NCBI GenBank assembly: GCA_947476745.1
Contig: CANJRG010000015.1
Coordinates: forward strand, 37,042 to 101,041
Length of the DNA: 64,000 bases
Reading direction: 5' to 3'
DNA from: Acidimicrobiia bacterium
Lineage (GTDB): Bacteria > Actinomycetota > Acidimicrobiia > Acidimicrobiales > CAIXPF01
The notes below the pieces were generated by a model. The model saw only the letters and a list, made by a program, of their open reading frames with translations, was not told the DNA's origin and made no database searches. Both the position numbers and the translations under genes were made by a program. Each line of letters opens with the position of its first letter. Positions within the stretch are counted from its first letter, which is position 1. Below are positions 8,703-18,058 of the stretch, piece by piece.

Positions 8703-10100
8703 ATGGTCGTCGGAGAGATACCCGAGTCGACCGGGGTGCTCGTGATCGGCGCCGGCCCTGGCGGCTACGTCGCCGCCCTGCGAGCGGCCGCCGCCGGTAA
8801 GGCCGTCACCCTGGTCGAGCGCGATGCGGTGGGTGGAGCGTGCCTCAACGTCGGCTGCATCCCTTCCAAGGCCCTCATCGCCGTAGCCGAGCGGTTCCAT
8901 CAGGCCGGAAACGGGGCGACCTTCGGGGTGCGTGCCGAACCGGAGCTCGACTGGTCTGCGTTGCAGGCCTTTCTGCGGCGCAGCGTCGTCGAGCTCACCG
9001 CCGGGGTGCACCAGTTGCTGTCGTCCGCCCGGGTGAACGTGCTGTCCGGTACGGCCCGCTTCGTCAGCCCGACCCGGGTGGCGGTCGAGGGTGCGAACGG
9101 GGTGCGTCACCTGGAGTTCGACGACTGCATCCTGGCCACCGGGTCGCGTCCGATGGAGCTCGCCGCCCTGGCGGTTGACGGGGTGCGGGTCGTCGATTCC
9201 ACCGGGGCGTTGTTCCTGCAGCAACGGCCCGATTCGGTGGCGGTGGTCGGCGGCGGCTACATCGGTGTGGAACTCGGCACGGCGTTGGCCAAGCTCGGCG
9301 TACGCGTGGCGATCGTCGAACGGGCTGAGCGGCTCCTACCCGAGCTCGACGCCTCGCTGGGTTCGGTCGTGGGGAAACGGCTCGCCCAGCTCGGGGTTGC
9401 TGTCCATACCAAGCGGTCTGCCGTGGGGATGTCGGCCGAAGGGCTGCAGCTCGACGACGGCGTGGTGCTCGAGGCCGAACACGTCGTGGTCGCCGTGGGT
9501 CGCGTTCCCAACAGCGACGGGCTCGGGCTCGATCACGTCGGGGTGCGCCCACGCCAGGACGGACGTCTGGAGGTCGGCCCGGACCGCCGCCTGGCCCGTC
9601 ACCTGTTCGCCATCGGCGACCTGACCGACGGACCGGGTCTGGCCCACAAGGCGACGGCGGAGGCCGAGGTCGCGGTCGCGGCCCTGTGCGGCGAGCGGGC
9701 GATCTTCGACCCCACGGTCATCCCGGCGGTGGTGTTCAGTGACCCGGAGATCGCCACGGTCGGGCTGACCCGACAGCAGGCCGAGGCCGCTGGCGTGGCG
9801 TCGCGCAGCTTCCGCTTCCCGTTGGCCGCCAACGCCCGGGCGCGGCTCGACGGCGAAGTCGGTGGGCATTGCGAGATGGTTGTCGACGACGCCGGGACGG
9901 TGATCGGGGTCCATCTCGTCGGGCCGCACGTGTCCGAGCTCGCCGGCGAGGCGGCGCTGGCCATCGAGATGGCAGCCACCGTCGAGGAGCTCACCGCGGT
10001 GATCCATCCCCATCCGACCGTTTCGGAGTCGCTGTCCGAGGCGGGCTGGGGCGTGATGGGTCGGGCCCTGCACGTGCATCGGCTTGGCGCTCGGAGCTGA
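8703..10100 (+). CDS. lpdA: Dihydrolipoyl dehydrogenase, E3 component
   Basis: Flavoprotein that reoxidises the lipoyl groups of E2 with NAD+. It has the FAD-binding GAGPGGYVAAL near residue 18, the redox disulfide CLNVGCIPSK near 46, the NAD-binding GGGYIGVELG near 183, the second FAD element GDLTDG near 305, and the catalytic His-Glu stretch HPHPTVSESLSEA near the C-terminus. At 465 residues it is full length. It starts 3 nt after the E2 stop, completing the E1a-E1b-E2-E3 operon. Confidence 0.94.
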   Translation: MVVGEIPESTGVLVIGAGPGGYVAALRAAAAGKAVTLVERDAVGGACLNVGCIPSKALIAVAERFHQAGNGATFGVRAEPELDWSALQAFLRRSVVELTAGVHQLLSSARVNVLSGTARFVSPTRVAVEGANGVRHLEFDDCILATGSRPMELAALAVDGVRVVDSTGALFLQQRPDSVAVVGGGYIGVELGTALAKLGVRVAIVERAERLLPELDASLGSVVGKRLAQLGVAVHTKRSAVGMSAEGLQLDDGVVLEAEHVVVAVGRVPNSDGLGLDHVGVRPRQDGRLEVGPDRRLARHLFAIGDLTDGPGLAHKATAEAEVAVAALCGERAIFDPTVIPAVVFSDPEIATVGLTRQQAEAAGVASRSFRFPLAANARARLDGEVGGHCEMVVDDAGTVIGVHLVGPHVSELAGEAALAIEMAATVEELTAVIHPHPTVSESLSEAGWGVMGRALHVHRLGARS

Positions 10101-10122
10101 GCGCCGGCAAGGAAGCGGCCGC

Positions 10123-10128
10123 TAGGTT
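10123..10128 (+). promoter_or_regulatory. Leaderless-type -10 hexamer for the SDR gene
   Basis: TAGGTT ends 7 nt before ATG 10136. Confidence 0.5.
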
Positions 10129-10135
10129 CGGGTCC

Positions 10136-10906
10136 ATGATCGACCTGTCAGGCAAGATCGCGCTGGTCACCGGTGCAAGCCGTGGCATCGGTGAGGCGAC
10201 CGCGAAGGTCCTCGACCGTGCCGGCGCGCAACTGGTGTTGAGCGGCCGTACCATCGAGGACCTCGACCGGGTGTCTGCGGAGCTGAGCCGGCCGGCCCTG
10301 GTGGTCCCCGCCGATCTCTCCCAGCCGGGCAGCGGGGCCGAGCTGGCGGAGCGGGTTCTGGCCGCCGCCGGCGGGGTGGACATCGTGGTCAACAACGCCG
10401 GCATCCCCATGCGCCGCACGCCCGAGCAGCTGACCGAGGCCGACGTCGACGCAGTCTTCGCCATCAACGTGCGCGCCCTGGTGATGCTGACGGTGGGTCT
10501 GGGCCCCTCGATGGCCGCTCGCGGCGGCGGCTCGGTGATCAATGTCTCGTCCGTGGCGGCAATCCGCGGGCCGTTGGGTCGGGTGGCCTACGCCGGTACC
10601 AAGGGCGCGGTGGATGGGATGACCAGGGCGCTGGCCGCCGATTGGGGGCCGCTGGGCATCAGGGTCAACTCGGTGGCACCCGGCATCATCACCACGGCGA
10701 TCTGGGAGGAGAGCAGGCGCACCGTACCCGGACTCATCGAGGACCTCGCCGAACAGATCGCCCTGAAGCGCTGGGGCTCGGCCGAGGACGTCGCTGATGC
10801 GATTCTCTTCTTTGCCTCCGACCTGTCGCGCTACGTAACCGGTGAGACCCTCGGCGTCGACGGCGGGATGGGCAGAGTGGGCGCCAGCGTCCGACCGACC
10901 AGCTGA
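10136..10906 (+). CDS. Short-chain dehydrogenase/reductase
   Basis: A 256-residue classical SDR. It has the cofactor motif TGASRGIG (14-21), NNAG near 84, the catalytic serine in INVSSVAAI, and YAGTK (Y-x3-K) near 153, followed by the PGIITTAIW segment. The substrate cannot be told from sequence. Although it follows lpdA by 35 bp, the TAGGTT hexamer just before the ATG suggests a separate promoter. A strong hairpin lies downstream at 10979-11010. Confidence 0.9.
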   Translation: MIDLSGKIALVTGASRGIGEATAKVLDRAGAQLVLSGRTIEDLDRVSAELSRPALVVPADLSQPGSGAELAERVLAAAGGVDIVVNNAGIPMRRTPEQLTEADVDAVFAINVRALVMLTVGLGPSMAARGGGSVINVSSVAAIRGPLGRVAYAGTKGAVDGMTRALAADWGPLGIRVNSVAPGIITTAIWEESRRTVPGLIEDLAEQIALKRWGSAEDVADAILFFASDLSRYVTGETLGVDGGMGRVGASVRPTS

Positions 10907-10978
10907 GCCCCCGAGCGGGCAGGCGGTAGGGCGGCGGGCGTTCGTCGCGGTGCGGACGTCACGGGTCGAAAACGGCTC

Positions 10979-11010
10979 CGGCCGCCGAATCGATGTCGAT
11001 TCGGCGGCCG
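10979..11010. terminator. Bidirectional hairpin between SDR and ARC genes
   Basis: A perfect 15-bp stem (10979-10993 with 10996-11010) lies between two convergent genes. The stem is GC-rich with an AATCGA core next to the loop. There is no clear T-run on either side, so it may act as a factor-assisted or bidirectional terminator. Confidence 0.75.
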
Positions 11011-11029
11011 CAGCGGACGTTGTGTCGGC

Positions 11030-12838
11030 CTAGAGGTAGTGCCCCGTGGCCATCCGTTCGATCGCTCGACCGCCCTGGGGCTCCTGGGCCTTGCGGTTGG
11101 CGCTGACCAACGTGCGGATATAGACGATCCGCTCCCCCTTCTTGCCCGAGATCTTGGCCCAGTCGTCGGGGTTGGTGGTGTTGGGCAGGTCCTCGTGCTC
11201 TTTGTATTCCTGGTGGATGGCCGCCACGAGGTCCTCCTGCCCGATGCCCCCGCTGCCGCCGCCGATCAACCGCTTGATCGCCAGCTTCTTGGCCCGGCGC
11301 ACGATGTTCTCGATCATCGCCCCGGACGAGAAGTCCTTGAAGTACATCACCTCGCGATCACCGTTCTGGTAGGTGACCTCGAGGAACTGGTTGGCCTCGT
11401 CGTCGCGGTACATCTCGCTGACGGTGGCGTCGATCATGGTCTCGAGGGCCGCGGCCTTGTCGCCCCCGGCAGCGGCGACGGCGTCGACATCGAGCGGCAG
11501 GTCCTCGGTGAGGTAGCGGGTGAAGATCTGCTTCGCCGCACCCATGTCGGGTCGTTCGATCTTGATCTTCACGTCGAGACGGCCCGGACGAAGGATGGCC
11601 GGGTCGATCAGGTCCTCGCGGTTGGATGCGCCGATTACGATGACGTTCTTGAGGGTCTCCACGCCGTCGATCTCGGCGAGCAGCTGCGGCACGATGGTCG
11701 ACTCGATGTCGGAGCTGATGCCCGAGCCGCGGGTGCGGAACAGCGACTCCATCTCGTCGAAGAAGACGATGACCGGCCAGCCCTCCTCGGACTTCTCCCG
11801 AGCCCGTTGGAACACCAGCCGGATCTGCCGCTCGGTCTCGCCGACGTACTTGTTGAGCAGCTCGGGGCCCTTGATGTTCAAGAAGTAGCTGCGGGCCTTG
11901 GCGTCGCCGGACACCTCCGCCACCTTCTTCGCCAGGCTGTTGGCCACGGCCTTGGCGATGAGGGTCTTGCCGCAGCCTGGCGGACCGTACAGAAGGATGC
12001 CCTTGGGCGCCGGCAGCTTGTAGTCGGCGAAGAGCTCCCGGTGCAGAAAGGGCAGCTCGACGGCGTCGGTGATCTGCTCGATCTGGGAGTCGAGCCCGCC
12101 GACATCGGCGTAGGAGACGTCGGGAACCTCCTCGAGCACGAGATTCTCGACCTCGGGCCGGGGCAGCTTCTCGAGCAGTAGGCCCGAGCGGGCGTCCATC
12201 AGCAGCGTGTCGCCGGCCCGCAGCTTCTCCTGCTGCAGCGACGCCGAGAGCTCGGCCACGCGCTCCTCGTCGGCGCGGCCCACGATGAGGGCCCGGGTTC
12301 CGTCGGCGAGAAGCTCCTTGAGGCTGACCACCTCGCCGCTGCGTTCGCCCTGGCGGGTCAGCACGACGTTGAGCGACTCGTTCAGCACGACCTCGGCACC
12401 GCGTTCGAGGGTGGCGATGTCGATGTCGGGGTGGAAGGCCACCCGCATCTTGCGCCCGCCTGAGTACACGTCGACCGTGCGGTCGTCCTCGTTGAATCCG
12501 AGGTAGGTCCCGTAGGCGGACGGCGGCCGGGTAAGTTTCGCGACCTCCTCGCGCAGCGCCGCGATCTGCTCGCGGGCCTCGCGCAGGGTGTAGGTGAGCT
12601 TCTCGTTCTGGGAAACGGCCTGGGTCAGCTGGCCCTTGGTGTCGAGTAACCGCTCCTCGAGGGTGCGTACCCGCTTGGGGGCGTCCTGGAGGCGACGCCG
12701 CAGCGCGACGATCTCCTCTTCCATCGTCTTGGCCTGTTCACGCAGCTCGGCGATCTCGGCTTCGTAGTTGGAGAGTCGCCGCTCGTACTCGGGGTTGGTG
12801 ACGGCTCGACCTCCTGCTCGTCCGGCAGGGGCGTTCAC
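11030..12838 (-). CDS. arc: Proteasome-associated AAA ATPase (ARC/Mpa)
   Basis: Ring-forming unfoldase that feeds pupylated proteins to the actinobacterial 20S proteasome. An N-terminal coiled coil (about 15-85) recognises Pup; OB-fold interdomains follow (about 95-235). The AAA module has Walker A GPPGCGKT and Walker [11 protein letters not shown], plus the SRH region ending in [10 protein letters not shown]. The C-terminus is GHYL, keeping the penultimate Tyr needed for proteasome gate opening in Mpa (GQYL). About 602 residues from GTG 12838. Start choice is uncertain: an AGGAGG lies 7 nt before an in-frame GTC just before TNPEYERR, and an ATG is at 12865. No pup, prcBA, dop or pafA is in the window. 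Confidence 0.94.
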   Translation of the reverse strand: MNAPAGRAGGRAVTNPEYERRLSNYEAEIAELREQAKTMEEEIVALRRRLQDAPKRVRTLEERLLDTKGQLTQAVSQNEKLTYTLREAREQIAALREEVAKLTRPPSAYGTYLGFNEDDRTVDVYSGGRKMRVAFHPDIDIATLERGAEVVLNESLNVVLTRQGERSGEVVSLKELLADGTRALIVGRADEERVAELSASLQQEKLRAGDTLLMDARSGLLLEKLPRPEVENLVLEEVPDVSYADVGGLDSQIEQITDAVELPFLHRELFADYKLPAPKGILLYGPPGCGKTLIAKAVANSLAKKVAEVSGDAKARSYFLNIKGPELLNKYVGETERQIRLVFQRAREKSEEGWPVIVFFDEMESLFRTRGSGISSDIESTIVPQLLAEIDGVETLKNVIVIGASNREDLIDPAILRPGRLDVKIKIERPDMGAAKQIFTRYLTEDLPLDVDAVAAAGGDKAAALETMIDATVSEMYRDDEANQFLEVTYQNGDREVMYFKDFSSGAMIENIVRRAKKLAIKRLIGGGSGGIGQEDLVAAIHQEYKEHEDLPNTTNPDDWAKISGKKGERIVYIRTLVSANRKAQEPQGGRAIERMATGHYL

Positions 12839-12865
12839 GGCCCCGGTCGGATGCCCGCCCGGCAT

Positions 12866-12882
12866 GATCGGTCGGACCGATC
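12866..12882. promoter_or_regulatory. 17-bp palindrome upstream of ARC
   Basis: GATCGGTC-G-GACCGATC is a perfect inverted repeat just upstream of the possible ARC start codons. It could be an operator for ARC. A similar half-site, CGATCGGTCC, recurs in the tandem repeat at 61423-61487. Confidence 0.4.
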
Positions 12883-13016
12883 GAACGTCCCGGCGAACGG
12901 GTTCTTGCCGCCCGACCATACACGCCACTTGGCGGCTCTGTCGGTGTTCGAGGCCAGAATCACCTGCCGCAGACCGGGGCCGCAACCGGGTCGACGGGCC
13001 CGCGGTCGGTGGGAGT

Positions 13017-14807
13017 TCAGTCGGCGTCAGCGGATGCGGCCATCGGCACCAGTCGGCGGGTCTCCGGGGCGCCCATGCGCACGGCGTCGGCGGTGCGGTC
13101 GTCGGCACAGGTCTGGCTGTCCCGCTCGGCTGCCACCCGCAGGCGATAGTGGTTGATCTCGTCGAGCACGGTGCGCTCGTCCCAGCCGAGGGGGCCGGCC
13201 ATGAGCCGGGCCACCTCGTCGGCGCAGTCGACCCCGCGGTGGAAGGTCTCGATGGACAGCCGAGTTCGGCGGGTGAGCACGTCGTCGAGGTGCAGCGCCC
13301 CTTCGTGCGTGACGGCGAAGACGACCTCCGCCGCCAGGTACGGCCCGCCCCGGGCGATGGGCTCGCCGAGCGCGGGCTGGTCGGCGATGAGGTCGAGCAG
13401 GTGGTCGGTCTGGGCGCCGTAGCGGCCGAGCAGGTGCTCGACCCGCGCCACGTGCAGCTTGGCCTCCTCGGCGATGCGGTGACGGTTGTTCCAGCGCGGT
13501 TCGTAGCCGACCGCCCCGAGAAGGGGAACCCGTTCGGTGCACGAGGGCGGCACCCGCCGGTCGAGGTTTCGCACGGCCATGTCGACGGCATCGCGGGCCA
13601 TGACCCGGTAGGTCGTGTACTTCCCGCCGGCCACCGAGATGAGGCCGGGCACGTGTTGGGTGACGGCGTGCTCGCGTGACAGCGCGGAGTTGTCCTCGGA
13701 CTCGCCTTCGAGCAGGGGCCTCAGGCCGGCGTAGACGCCCTCGATGTCGTCGTGGGTGAGGGGCGTGCGTAGGACCCGGTTCACCTGTTCGAGCAGGTAA
13801 TCGATGTCGCTTCGGCTCGCCGCGGGATGGGCGAGGTCGAGGTTCCATTCGGTATCGGTGGTGCCGACGATCCAGTGGCCATGATCGGCGGCAGCGTCGG
13901 ACAGCGCTCCCCTGGCGGCGACCACCAGGCTCGGCGAGCGCCAAGGTATGACAAACAGGACACTGGACTCCGTCCGCAGGATCATGCCGGAGCCGGCATG
14001 GATCCGGTCGCGGGGCACGACGAGGTGGATGCCCTTGGATGCCCGCACCCGTAGCTGACCGCGGCCGGCGAGCGACTGGATCTGGTCGGTCCACGTCGCC
14101 GTGGCGTTGATCACCTGGGTGGCCCGTATCACCATCTCCCGGCCGGTCTCTGCGCAGCGGGCGCTCACCCCGACCACCCGGTCGCCCTCGCGGTGCAGGG
14201 CGGTCACCTGGAGGCTCGAGGCGACGGTGGCGCCGTGAGCGGCGGCGGTGCGGGCCAACTCAACGGTGTGCCGGGCGTCGTCCACCTGGGCGTCCCAGTA
14301 CTGGATGGCCCCGACCAGCGCGTCGGAACGCAGGGCCGGCACCAGCCGGAGCGCTGCGCGTCGGCTGAGGTGACGATGGCCGGGCAACAGGCTCTGGTGC
14401 CGCCGGGCCATACGGTCGTACAGCGCGATCCCCGTACCGACATAGGCCCGCTCCACGACGCGGCGACGCAACGGGTAGACGAAGCTGACCGGCCGGGCGA
14501 GGTGCGGGCACAACTCGGTGAGCATCAGGTTGCGTTCGGCGAGGGCCTCGGCAACCAGCCGGAAGTTGCGCTGCTCCAGATAGCGCAGACCGCCGTGGAA
14601 CAGCTTCGAGGATCGGCTCGAGGTCCCTGACGCAAGGTCGCGCTGCTCCACGAGGCCTACCGACAGCCCACGCGTCGCGGCATCGAGGGCGACGCCGGCA
14701 CCGGTCACCCCGCCGCCGATGACGAGGATGTCGAACGTCTCGGTGCTCAGACGGTCCAGAGCGTGCCGCCGCCCGGCAGGGCTGAGCTCGGCTCGTTCGC
14801 GGTCCAT
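13017..14807 (-). CDS. glpD: Glycerol-3-phosphate dehydrogenase (FAD-dependent)
   Basis: Membrane-associated flavoenzyme that oxidises sn-glycerol 3-phosphate to dihydroxyacetone phosphate and passes electrons to quinone. Residues 25-55 hold the FAD site ([20 protein letters not shown]); [13 protein letters not shown] near 65 and GTTDTEW near 320 are family signatures, and GGKYTTYR near 395 lies in the cap. At 596 residues it is full length. Between VIPWR and IVGTTDT there is an extra segment of roughly 20 residues ([16 protein letters not shown]) compared with the usual short loop. Just upstream of ARC on the same strand, separated by 178 bp. Confidence 0.94.
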   Translation of the reverse strand: MDRERAELSPAGRRHALDRLSTETFDILVIGGGVTGAGVALDAATRGLSVGLVEQRDLASGTSSRSSKLFHGGLRYLEQRNFRLVAEALAERNLMLTELCPHLARPVSFVYPLRRRVVERAYVGTGIALYDRMARRHQSLLPGHRHLSRRAALRLVPALRSDALVGAIQYWDAQVDDARHTVELARTAAAHGATVASSLQVTALHREGDRVVGVSARCAETGREMVIRATQVINATATWTDQIQSLAGRGQLRVRASKGIHLVVPRDRIHAGSGMILRTESSVLFVIPWRSPSLVVAARGALSDAAADHGHWIVGTTDTEWNLDLAHPAASRSDIDYLLEQVNRVLRTPLTHDDIEGVYAGLRPLLEGESEDNSALSREHAVTQHVPGLISVAGGKYTTYRVMARDAVDMAVRNLDRRVPPSCTERVPLLGAVGYEPRWNNRHRIAEEAKLHVARVEHLLGRYGAQTDHLLDLIADQPALGEPIARGGPYLAAEVVFAVTHEGALHLDDVLTRRTRLSIETFHRGVDCADEVARLMAGPLGWDERTVLDEINHYRLRVAAERDSQTCADDRTADAVRMGAPETRRLVPMAASADAD

Positions 14808-14895
14808 GCCGTCCAGTCTGCCCTACCGGTGGGCCCCTGCCGAGTTCGGCCGGGGCGCCGCTTGCGGTTCGGTGACGCTGGTGACGTCGGCACGC

Positions 14896-16095
14896 TCAGT
14901 CGGCGATGCAGTCGCCGGTGTCGACGCGCGGGGCGTCGACACCGGCGTCGACCGCCCGGTCGAGAACGTCGGCCACCGTGCCCATCCCGACGGCGAGCGC
15001 CAGGGTCGGGTCGTCCGGGGAGATGGCGAACGCCACGCCGACGACGAGGCCGTCGGTGGACACCAGCGCGCTGCCGGAGTCGCCGTGTTCGAGCTCGGAG
15101 CGGATCGGCAGGATCAGCCGGGTCACCGTTGCTTCGTCGTAGAGGCCTGGAACCCGGGCCGGCCCCTCGGTCCCTGCCCGGAACGGCCGGACCTGCAGCG
15201 GCCCGCCGTCAGGATGGCCATAGACCCACCCGGTCTGGTCGCGGTGCGAGCGATCGTCTAGGGCCAGCGGTTCGGCATCGAGATCATCGACGCGCACCGC
15301 GGCAAGGTCGTTGACCGGGTCGAACAGCACCACACGACCGTGATGGCGTCGACCGGTCTCCGATACCACCCGGACCGCGGAGTTGCGGTCGCGGTTCCCG
15401 GCGACCACATGGGCGTTGGTCAGTACCAACCCCGGTGCGGCCACGAACCCCGTACCGAGCTGCAGGCGTCGTGCGCAGACCTCGACCTCGATCTCGACGG
15501 TGGCCGCCCGGACACGCCGATCGAGCACCTCCGACGGCGCCGGTAGCTCGGGGATCGTCACGTCGGGCAAGCCGCCCCCGAGTGAGGCCTGCAACGCCGC
15601 CCACTGATCGGCGCCCAGCAGCCGGCTCGCCGCGTCGAGCGGGTCCGGCGGGTCAGGGGTCAGGCGGTCGAGCTGGTGGACCAGGAGCGAGCCATGAGTC
15701 AGGCGGGTCGGCCATCCTGTGGGCCCGCTCGAAACCGGCGTCAGCATCCACACAACGAGACCGACCACGACCACGCCCGCCACGGCGCCGAGCTGCCGAT
15801 CGGCCGTGGCCGCGACGCCGCTGCCGAACCGGCTGCGGCAGCGACGGCCAACGAGTTGGCCCGCTCGGCGGCCCGCCAACGCTCCTGCCGACAGCGCCAC
15901 GACGGTGACCACCACCCGCAGCGGCGATGTGGCGGCGCCGGTTCGCTGGACGGCGACGGGTACCAGGCGGGCGGCGACCAACAGACCCAGAACCGACCCG
16001 AGCCAGCCCGCGGCCCTGGCCAGGAAGCCGAGCCGGTAACCGGCCATCGCTGCCACGGCACAGGCCAGCACGAGGAGGAGGTCGAACCCGTTCAC
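14896..16095 (-). CDS. Membrane serine protease, MarP-like (CvpA plus trypsin fold)
   Basis: A 399-residue protease. Residues 1-125 contain about four hydrophobic helices of a CvpA/colicin V-production domain; a periplasm-side chymotrypsin-like domain follows. The catalytic triad is visible as His in LTNAHVV (about 240), Asp in DPVNDLAAVRV (about 275) and Ser in HGDSGSAL (about 350). This architecture is that of mycobacterial MarP, which protects against acid and oxidative stress. Two cysteines (VEVCARR and the C-terminal GDCIAD) may pair as the MarP disulfide does. GTG start. Confidence 0.85.
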   Translation of the reverse strand: MNGFDLLLVLACAVAAMAGYRLGFLARAAGWLGSVLGLLVAARLVPVAVQRTGAATSPLRVVVTVVALSAGALAGRRAGQLVGRRCRSRFGSGVAATADRQLGAVAGVVVVGLVVWMLTPVSSGPTGWPTRLTHGSLLVHQLDRLTPDPPDPLDAASRLLGADQWAALQASLGGGLPDVTIPELPAPSEVLDRRVRAATVEIEVEVCARRLQLGTGFVAAPGLVLTNAHVVAGNRDRNSAVRVVSETGRRHHGRVVLFDPVNDLAAVRVDDLDAEPLALDDRSHRDQTGWVYGHPDGGPLQVRPFRAGTEGPARVPGLYDEATVTRLILPIRSELEHGDSGSALVSTDGLVVGVAFAISPDDPTLALAVGMGTVADVLDRAVDAGVDAPRVDTGDCIAD

Positions 16096-16178
16096 GCCCG
16101 TCCAACCGTACCGGCGGTCGGCCCGTTGCCGTTCGCCGTCATCGAAGCGGTGACCGAGGCCGGGGGCACGCAGTCGGG

Positions 16179-17081
16179 TCAGGCCACGCGGCGTGCGTGG
16201 GTGAGGAACCCGGTGTGGGCCACCATCCGATGGTCGGGCCGGACCGACTGGCCTTCGATGTGCCAGGTGCGGTTGAGGACCTCGACCGTCTCGGCCTGGG
16301 CGAAGCCGTTGGCGGTGAGCGACTCGCGGAACTGCACGGCCTGGATGATCGTGGGCGTGTAGGCGACCATGATCCCTCCGGGGCGCAGGGCGGTGGCGGC
16401 GTGCGGTGTCACCTGCCAGGGTTCGGGCAGGTCGAGCATCACGCGGTCGAGGTCGACCTCGTCGATGCCCTCATAGGTGTCGCGTTCCTCGACTCGGTAG
16501 CGATCGAGCACGTCGGGGCCCAGCACCGCGGTCACGTTCTTGATCGCCCGCGATGCGAAATCGGCACGGAGCTCATAGCCGACGATGTCGGCCCCGGCCC
16601 GCAGCATGGTCATCGACAGCGCCCCCGAACCCACCCCGGACTCGAGGACCCGGGCGCCGGGGAAGATGTCGGCGAGCATCAGCAACGGCCCGAGGTCCTT
16701 GGGGTAGATGACCTGCGCCCCGCGCGGCATCTTGAGCACGAAGTCGGCGAGGGTGGGCCGCAGGACCAGGAAGTTGCCGCTGCGGTTGGCCCGCACGGTG
16801 ATGCCCTCGGAGCGGCCGATCAGCTCGTCGTGGCGGATGAAGCCGGTGTGACTGTGGAACTCCTGACCCGGGGCCAGGGTGATGAGGTAGCGCCGTTGCT
16901 TGGCGTCGATCAGCAGGACACCCTCGCCCGCCTGGAGGGGTCGGGCGACGGCTGTGGCCCCGTCGTCGCCCGTAAGGGGCTGAACCGTGTCGTTCACCTG
17001 GTTGTCCTCGTCGTCGGTTCCGTCCGTGCCGGTCGGGTGGGTCGGGTGGGTCGGGTGGGTCGGGTGGGTCGGGTGGGTCAT
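16179..17081 (-). CDS. trmI: tRNA (adenine-58-N1)-methyltransferase
   Basis: SAM-dependent enzyme that makes m1A58 in the tRNA T-loop. The C-terminal Rossmann domain shows the SAM loop VLESGVGSGALS (about 150) and DLPEPWQV (about 220). HSHTGFIRHDELIGR and YPKDLGPLLMLADI are TrmI family signatures. The N-terminus is odd: five Thr-His-Pro units encoded by a 9-bp tandem repeat, then an acidic stretch. The ATG overlaps the stop of ttuA (ATGA), so it is translated with it. In mycobacteria trmI also lies near the ARC gene. Confidence 0.93.
   Translation of the reverse strand: MTHPTHPTHPTHPTHPTGTDGTDDEDNQVNDTVQPLTGDDGATAVARPLQAGEGVLLIDAKQRRYLITLAPGQEFHSHTGFIRHDELIGRSEGITVRANRSGNFLVLRPTLADFVLKMPRGAQVIYPKDLGPLLMLADIFPGARVLESGVGSGALSMTMLRAGADIVGYELRADFASRAIKNVTAVLGPDVLDRYRVEERDTYEGIDEVDLDRVMLDLPEPWQVTPHAATALRPGGIMVAYTPTIIQAVQFRESLTANGFAQAETVEVLNRTWHIEGQSVRPDHRMVAHTGFLTHARRVA
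17032..17076. repeat. 9-bp tandem repeat at the 5-prime end of trmI
   Basis: GTCGGGTGG is repeated five times perfectly. On the coding strand it gives five Thr-His-Pro units starting right after the initiator Met. Confidence 0.95.
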
Positions 17082-18058
17082 GGCCGTTCCCTGCGGCCGA
17101 GCACCACCGGGGTGTCGGTACCGGCGTCGGGGCCCTGACCGTCGGTGCCGGGTAGCCGGCCCCCGGCGCGTTCCACCAGACGGCAGAAGGCGCAGCGGTC
17201 ACTGGGGGTGGGCGCGCCGCAGTCGCGGCATCTGCCGAGCATCGTGGCGTCCTGCTCCAGGCCCTGCCGGAAGGCCTCGGCAGCACGGTCGAGGAAGCCG
17301 AAGTAGAAGTCGTGCTTGGTTCCCGGAGATCGGTCCTCGATGATGTTGAGCGCTTCCTTGTAGCCCAGATGGCTGTTGCCGGCGGCCATCGGGCATTCCT
17401 CGACCTGGTAGTCGATGCCGGTCACGATGCAGTAGGCGGCCATCTCGCGCTCCGACAGCCGCACCAGCGGTTTGACCTTGCGGGGGAAGCCGTTGCCGGC
17501 AGGTAGCACCGGCATCTGGCGGGCGAGGTACTCGGTCTGCCAGCGCAGGACGTTGCCGAAAAGCACCGCCGCCTCGTCGTCGAGGTTGTGGCCGGTGGCG
17601 ACGACGTCGAAGTTGCCCTGCCGAGCGACCTCGTCGAACAGGTGCCGCTTGGACAGCCCGCAGGCCGAGCACGGCACCCGTCGGGTGGCTGCGGCGGCGC
17701 GGGGCACGTCGTAGCCGTAGTCCCGGCGGAGATCGACCTCGTGCAGTACCAGGCCGCGGGCCGTGGCGAAGTTGCGGGCGTACACCCCGGAGTCGTCGGA
17801 GTAGTCGCCGATGCCGAGTCCGAGGTACAGCCCCTCGGCGTGATGGCCGAGCCGGTGCAGCAGGTCCCACAGGGCCAGGGAGTCCTTGCCGCCCGACACC
17901 GCCACGAGCACACGCTCGCCGGGGGCGATCATCGAGAACGCGTCGATGGCCTTGGTGACCTGCCGCTCGCACTGTTCGATGAAGTGCTCGACACAGAAGT
18001 TGGCGTTGTGCCGCCGCACGTCGATGATCGCCGGTCCCCGGCAGACCCGGCACTTCAT
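17078..18058 (-). CDS. ttuA: tRNA 2-thiouridine synthetase, TtuA-like
   Basis: A 326-residue PP-loop ATPase that adenylates and thiolates tRNA, predicted for s2T54. An N-terminal zinc site (C3, C6, C22, H25) precedes the PP-loop VAVSGGKDSL (about 53-62). CSAC near 137 and the Cys of EECPMAAG near 222 match the three cysteines that hold the catalytic Fe-S cluster in Thermus TtuA. A second zinc ribbon C-x2-C...C-x2-C (CRDC, CAFC) lies near 275-290. It overlaps ttuB upstream and trmI downstream by 4 nt each. TtcA is the main alternative but lacks the two zinc ribbons. Confidence 0.88.
   Translation of the reverse strand: MKCRVCRGPAIIDVRRHNANFCVEHFIEQCERQVTKAIDAFSMIAPGERVLVAVSGGKDSLALWDLLHRLGHHAEGLYLGLGIGDYSDDSGVYARNFATARGLVLHEVDLRRDYGYDVPRAAAATRRVPCSACGLSKRHLFDEVARQGNFDVVATGHNLDDEAAVLFGNVLRWQTEYLARQMPVLPAGNGFPRKVKPLVRLSEREMAAYCIVTGIDYQVEECPMAAGNSHLGYKEALNIIEDRSPGTKHDFYFGFLDRAAEAFRQGLEQDATMLGRCRDCGAPTPSDRCAFCRLVERAGGRLPGTDGQGPDAGTDTPVVLGRRERP

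Noticed and set aside
5303..10100. Firm naming as pyruvate dehydrogenase
   Set aside because: The E1-E2-E3 gene order and motifs fit both pyruvate and branched-chain 2-oxoacid complexes; nothing here decides between them.
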